A stretch of DNA of 7,959 nucleotides, from NCBI GenBank assembly GCA_030613285.1, contig JAUWME010000084.1, positions 1-7,959 of the forward strand, read 5' to 3'. Origin of the DNA: Candidatus Zymogenus sp. (lineage in GTDB: Bacteria; Desulfobacterota; Zymogenia; Zymogenales; Zymogenaceae). The notes beneath the pieces were generated by a model that did not search any database, was not told the origin of the DNA, and saw nothing but the letters and a program-made list of their open reading frames with translations. Every line of letters starts with the position of its first letter. Positions within the stretch are counted from its first letter, which is position 1. The position numbers and the translations under genes are program-made. Of the stretch, positions 5,714 through 7,959 are shown one piece after another.

Positions 5714-6577
5714 ATGGAGATAATCGAGAGAATAAAGGATATGCAGGCCTATTCCCAAGATTTGAGAGTGGAAGGAAAAGTTATTGCCCTCGTCCCCACA
5801 ATGGGATATCTCCACGAGGGCCATCTTTCCCTTATGAGGGAGGGACGAAAGCGTGGCGATGTCCTTGTGGCGTCAGTGTTTATAAACCCAACGCAATTTA
5901 GCCCAAATGAAGATCTGGATAAATATCCCAGGAACTTTGAAAGAGACAGGGATATGATGGAGGAAGTGGGTGTGGATGTGGTATTTCATCCAAGAGCCAA
6001 CGATGTATACCCCGAAGGATACCAAACGTTTGTGACTGTGGACGATGTTTCAAAAAATCTCTGCGGCCTAACGAGACCCACACATTTTAGGGGAGTTGCC
6101 ACCGTTGTTGCAAAACTCTTCAATTGTGTTCTTCCACATATTGCAATTTTTGGAAGAAAAGATTACCAACAAGTAAAGGTTATTGAACGTATGGTGAGGG
6201 ATCTTAATATGGACGTTGGGATTATCGGGATGCCGATAGTAAGAGAGCCCGACGGTCTTGCCATGAGTTCCAGAAACGAATATCTAAATCCAAAGGAGAG
6301 AAAGGCGGCCCTATCCCTTTACAAGGCAATTTTGATAGTGAGGGAGCTCTTTGAAAATGGCGAGAGGAGGATCGGGGCCTTGACCGACAGGGCCATCGGC
6401 GTTATTATGACAGAAGACCTTGCAAGAATAGAATATGTCAAACTGGCCCATCCGGAGAATATAGATGAGCTCGTTGGGGTTGTCTGGGATCGAGCGCTTC
6501 TTGCCCTTGCTGACTATATTGGTGAAACCAGACTTATTGACACCCCAGTTCTGGGGGAGGAATTTGAAAATTGTTAA
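5714..6577 (+). CDS. panC: Pantoate--beta-alanine ligase (pantothenate synthetase)
   Basis: PanC condenses pantoate with beta-alanine through a pantoyl-adenylate, using ATP and giving AMP and pyrophosphate, to make pantothenate in the cytoplasm. The 287 residues match the usual length. The nucleotide-binding HxGH-type motif is [10 protein letters not shown] (28-37, His34 and His37). FINPTQF (56-62) and YPRN (71-74) form part of the pantoate site. GRKDYQQ (147-153) and AMSSRN (183-188, the KMSKS-like ATP loop) are intact. The C-terminal dimer domain begins near residue 190. AAGGGAG (5701-5707) six bases before the ATG supports the start. The stop lies inside the beginning of panD, so the two should be translated together. 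Confidence 0.97.
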   Translation: MEIIERIKDMQAYSQDLRVEGKVIALVPTMGYLHEGHLSLMREGRKRGDVLVASVFINPTQFSPNEDLDKYPRNFERDRDMMEEVGVDVVFHPRANDVYPEGYQTFVTVDDVSKNLCGLTRPTHFRGVATVVAKLFNCVLPHIAIFGRKDYQQVKVIERMVRDLNMDVGIIGMPIVREPDGLAMSSRNEYLNPKERKAALSLYKAILIVRELFENGERRIGALTDRAIGVIMTEDLARIEYVKLAHPENIDELVGVVWDRALLALADYIGETRLIDTPVLGEEFENC

Positions 6578-6966
6578 GATCAATATGTAAATCGAAAATT
6601 CACCGGGCAACGGTTACAGAGGCAAATCTGGAATATGAAGGGAGCATCACCATTGACTCCACCCTTATGAAGGCTACCGACATCATTGAATACGAGGAGG
6701 TCTGGATATACGACATCACAAATGGCAGCAGGCTCCAGACTTATGTCATTGAGGGAGCGGCGGATTCTGGGGTGATTGGAATCAACGGGGCGGCGGCAAG
6801 GATGGTTAATCCCGGTGACCTTGTAATCATCGTTGGCTTTGCCATGATGGATGTCGAAGAGGTGAGGGGGTTTGTTCCAAAACACATTTTAGTGGATGAA
6901 AAAAACAGGGTGGTAAGGCAGTTTTTCACCCAAAATGACGAAAAGGTGGTAACAGCCGCAACGTAA
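6571..6966 (+). CDS. panD: Aspartate 1-decarboxylase (pyruvoyl-dependent proenzyme)
   Basis: PanD decarboxylates L-aspartate to beta-alanine, the second substrate of PanC. It is made as a proenzyme that cuts itself at Gly24-Ser25 to form the pyruvoyl group. Counting from the TTG at 6571 places YEGS at 22-25, Arg54, Tyr58 ([10 protein letters not shown]) and Asn72 in INGAAAR exactly where they sit in the E. coli enzyme. This fixes the TTG start, because the next in-frame ATG (6667, residue 33) would remove the cleavage site. GGGGGAGG at 6553-6560 is the ribosome binding site, ten bases upstream. The gene overlaps the panC stop by seven bases, implying coupled translation. The 131-residue length is normal. 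The related maturation factor PanZ is not seen here. Confidence 0.96.
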   Translation: MLRSICKSKIHRATVTEANLEYEGSITIDSTLMKATDIIEYEEVWIYDITNGSRLQTYVIEGAADSGVIGINGAAARMVNPGDLVIIVGFAMMDVEEVRGFVPKHILVDEKNRVVRQFFTQNDEKVVTAAT

Positions 6967-6970
6967 TTAA

Positions 6971-7010
6971 CCCATTGAAATCTTGATGGTGTTTGACAAG
7001 AGGGTTTTTT
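6971..7010 (+). terminator. Possible weak terminator after panD
   Basis: TCTTG (6981-6985) pairs with CAAGA (6997-7001), and outside them CCC (6971-6973) could pair with GGG (7002-7004) across a seven-base bulge. A run of six T follows (7005-7010). The stem is short and interrupted, so termination would be partial at best, and the lectin-like gene may be read through from panD. Confidence 0.28.
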
Positions 7011-7059
7011 GTTCCAACGGTTTGTTTTATTAAGCTCATTTTTCCCATCGGGAGGGGTC

Positions 7060-7665
7060 ATGAAAAAGAAAAGCGGTGCTAATTATTTTGCTTCCTTTTT
7101 TACCATATTTATGGTGATTTTGATTGTGACTATTTTAGTTGTCTCAATTAATCCCATTTCGACACTTATGGCCCAAGAAGGGGCCAAAGAGGGAGCTATC
7201 GATACCAGGGGGGCCGAGAAGGGGCTAATTAAAGGTGGAGTTGGTGTGGGGATTGGCGCAGATGGTCAAGGTTATCTCTTTGTCATCAACATTGCCACCC
7301 AGTGGTTTGATACGGGAATAGACATTAAAGAGGGGGAGAAGATAACAATCACAGCTTCCCCCAGCAAGACTGACCCCCCTTGTGACGGAAGGGTTGGTTG
7401 CCCGCCTTACCGCAGTCCCGCAGATGTTATCAAAGACGGCTTTGCTGGGAGTGGGTTTAAAGCTCTGGTCGGTAAACTTTCAACAGAGCCGAAGGGGGAA
7501 GATACCTCCGAAAAAGTTGATGAAACCACCTTTTCTGTGGGGGGAGAGCTTGTCCACATCGCCACAAAAAGTGGAAGATTGTATCTGGGCTACAACGACT
7601 GTGCGAGGTGTTTTTCCGATAACACCGGGGCGTTTGAAGTAACGGTAAGTATAGAAAAGCCTTAG
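7060..7665 (+). CDS. Exported PA-IL (LecA)-like lectin domain protein
   Basis: This 201-residue protein has a lysine-rich start, a hydrophobic segment (residues 10-31) and a possible signal peptidase site after STLMA (34-38); it is exported or stays membrane-anchored. From about residue 63 it resembles the calcium-dependent galactose lectin PA-IL of Pseudomonas. WFDTGIDIKEGEKITITA (82-99) is the first beta strand pair, FKALVGKL (133-140) follows, and SGRLYLGYND (171-180) leads into the calcium loop. In that loop Asp180, Asp187 and Asn188 match the spacing of Asp100, Asn107 and Asn108 in PA-IL. The galactose-contacting His-Pro-Asp-Gln segment is not evident, so sugar binding is unproven. Two cysteine pairs (108/114 and 181/184) could form disulfides or bind metal. 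The ATG at 7060 is chosen over an upstream in-frame ATG at 7009 because GGAGG lies at 7051-7055 and the signal sequence then starts correctly. It follows panD by 93 bases. Confidence 0.68.
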   Translation: MKKKSGANYFASFFTIFMVILIVTILVVSINPISTLMAQEGAKEGAIDTRGAEKGLIKGGVGVGIGADGQGYLFVINIATQWFDTGIDIKEGEKITITASPSKTDPPCDGRVGCPPYRSPADVIKDGFAGSGFKALVGKLSTEPKGEDTSEKVDETTFSVGGELVHIATKSGRLYLGYNDCARCFSDNTGAFEVTVSIEKP

Positions 7666-7784
7666 AACACCCCCGACAACTCCCTGCCAATGTCATTTAG
7701 GAAGAGATTAGAAACAAAGCAGTTGTGTTGTATTTAGCACCCGATTGACGTTGTCAGGTTTTTGAATGATAGGTGGTAGAAAGT

Positions 7785-7827
7785 ACCCGATTGCCACGCC
7801 TGATTTCGTTAGGCTCGCAATGACGAT
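7785..7827 (+). repeat. Dispersed repeat ending in TCGCAATGAC, copy 1
   Basis: The stretch begins ACCCGATTGCC and ends TCGCAATGACGAT, with ATTGC and GCAAT as outer inverted arms. Its last 23 bases (7805-7827) are 20/23 identical to 7921-7943. ACCCGATTG also occurs at 7739-7747. It resembles intergenic repeats commonly seen in this kind of genome. Confidence 0.6.
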
Positions 7828-7836
7828 GTATAAATA

Positions 7837-7865
7837 CTGTCATTCCCGCGAAAGCGGGAATCCAG
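7837..7865 (+). repeat. Dispersed hairpin repeat, right copy 1 (perfect dRS3-like palindrome)
   Basis: The unit starts CTGTCATT and ends GGAATCCAG, like the left-end copies. Its core ATTCCCGCGAAAGCGGGAAT (7842-7861) is a perfect eight-pair hairpin with a GAAA loop and fits ATTCCC-N8-GGGAAT. It is the best-preserved member in the window. Confidence 0.85.
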
Positions 7866-7876
7866 TAGATATCATT

Positions 7877-7906
7877 CTGGATTCCCAGTCAAGCAGGCAA
7901 TGACAG
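7877..7906 (-). repeat. Dispersed repeat, right copy 2
   Basis: It is inverted relative to the copy at 7837-7865, eleven bases away. It is the reverse complement of 572-601 at 27 of 30 positions, and with its right flank (7888-7911) it is an exact reverse complement of 532-555. It is followed by a short palindrome, GAAGGATTCCTTC (7911-7923). Confidence 0.8.
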
Positions 7907-7920
7907 AATAGAAGGATTCC

Positions 7921-7943
7921 TTCGTCAGGTTCGCAATGACAAT
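7921..7943 (+). repeat. Dispersed repeat ending in TCGCAATGAC, copy 2
   Basis: This is a shortened copy of the element at 7785-7827, matching its last 23 bases at 20 positions and in the same orientation. Together with the inverted pair to its left it makes a compact repeat cluster that fills the end of the window. Confidence 0.6.
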
Positions 7944-7959
7944 TAAAAAAGCCCCCGAC

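Noticed and set aside
7009..7059. Upstream ATG at 7009 as the start of the lectin-like gene
   Set aside because: It has no ribosome binding site and would put 17 extra residues before the basic start of the signal sequence, whereas the ATG at 7060 has GGAGG upstream.

Overview
The window looks like bacterial chromosome. The gene content (YihY-type membrane protein fused to a helix-turn-helix tail, V4R-domain protein, deoxynucleoside kinase beside panB-panC-panD, D-aminoacylase-type amidohydrolase) and the moderate base composition suggest a Desulfobacterota (deltaproteobacterial) or similar anaerobic lineage. That placement is an inference from family resemblance; no rRNA or other phylogenetic marker is present.

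Layout. Positions 1-468 hold the N-terminal third of an amidohydrolase on the minus strand, cut by the window edge. Positions 469-788 are a divergent intergenic region with four copies of a short dispersed hairpin repeat and a probable promoter for the next gene. From 789 every gene is on the plus strand: a YihY/UPF0761-type membrane protein (789-2210), a small charged hypothetical protein directly behind it (2215-2427), an AT-rich leader, and a V4R-domain sensor-like protein (2684-3574). A gap with one doubtful 41-codon ORF follows, then a deoxynucleoside kinase (3815-4459). Positions 4460-4798 are non-coding and end in a strong intrinsic terminator just ahead of panB. The pantothenate genes panB (4799-5602), panC (5714-6577) and panD (6571-6966) follow; panC and panD overlap by 7 bases. 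An exported protein resembling the Pseudomonas PA-IL (LecA) lectin (7060-7665) comes next. The last 220 bases contain more copies of the dispersed repeats.

How the genes work together. PanB makes ketopantoate from 2-oxoisovalerate, PanD makes beta-alanine from aspartate, and PanC condenses pantoate with beta-alanine, so all the pathway enzymes except ketopantoate reductase are here. All three look intact by motif and length. The deoxynucleoside kinase is a likely conserved neighbour rather than a pathway enzyme. The YihY, V4R and lectin-like genes have no obvious functional tie to pantothenate synthesis.

I see no clear new defence or mobile system. The points most worth a second look are the repeat family at both ends, the terminator nested in an inverted repeat in the panB leader, the stand-alone V4R protein, and the exported lectin-like protein with extra cysteines.
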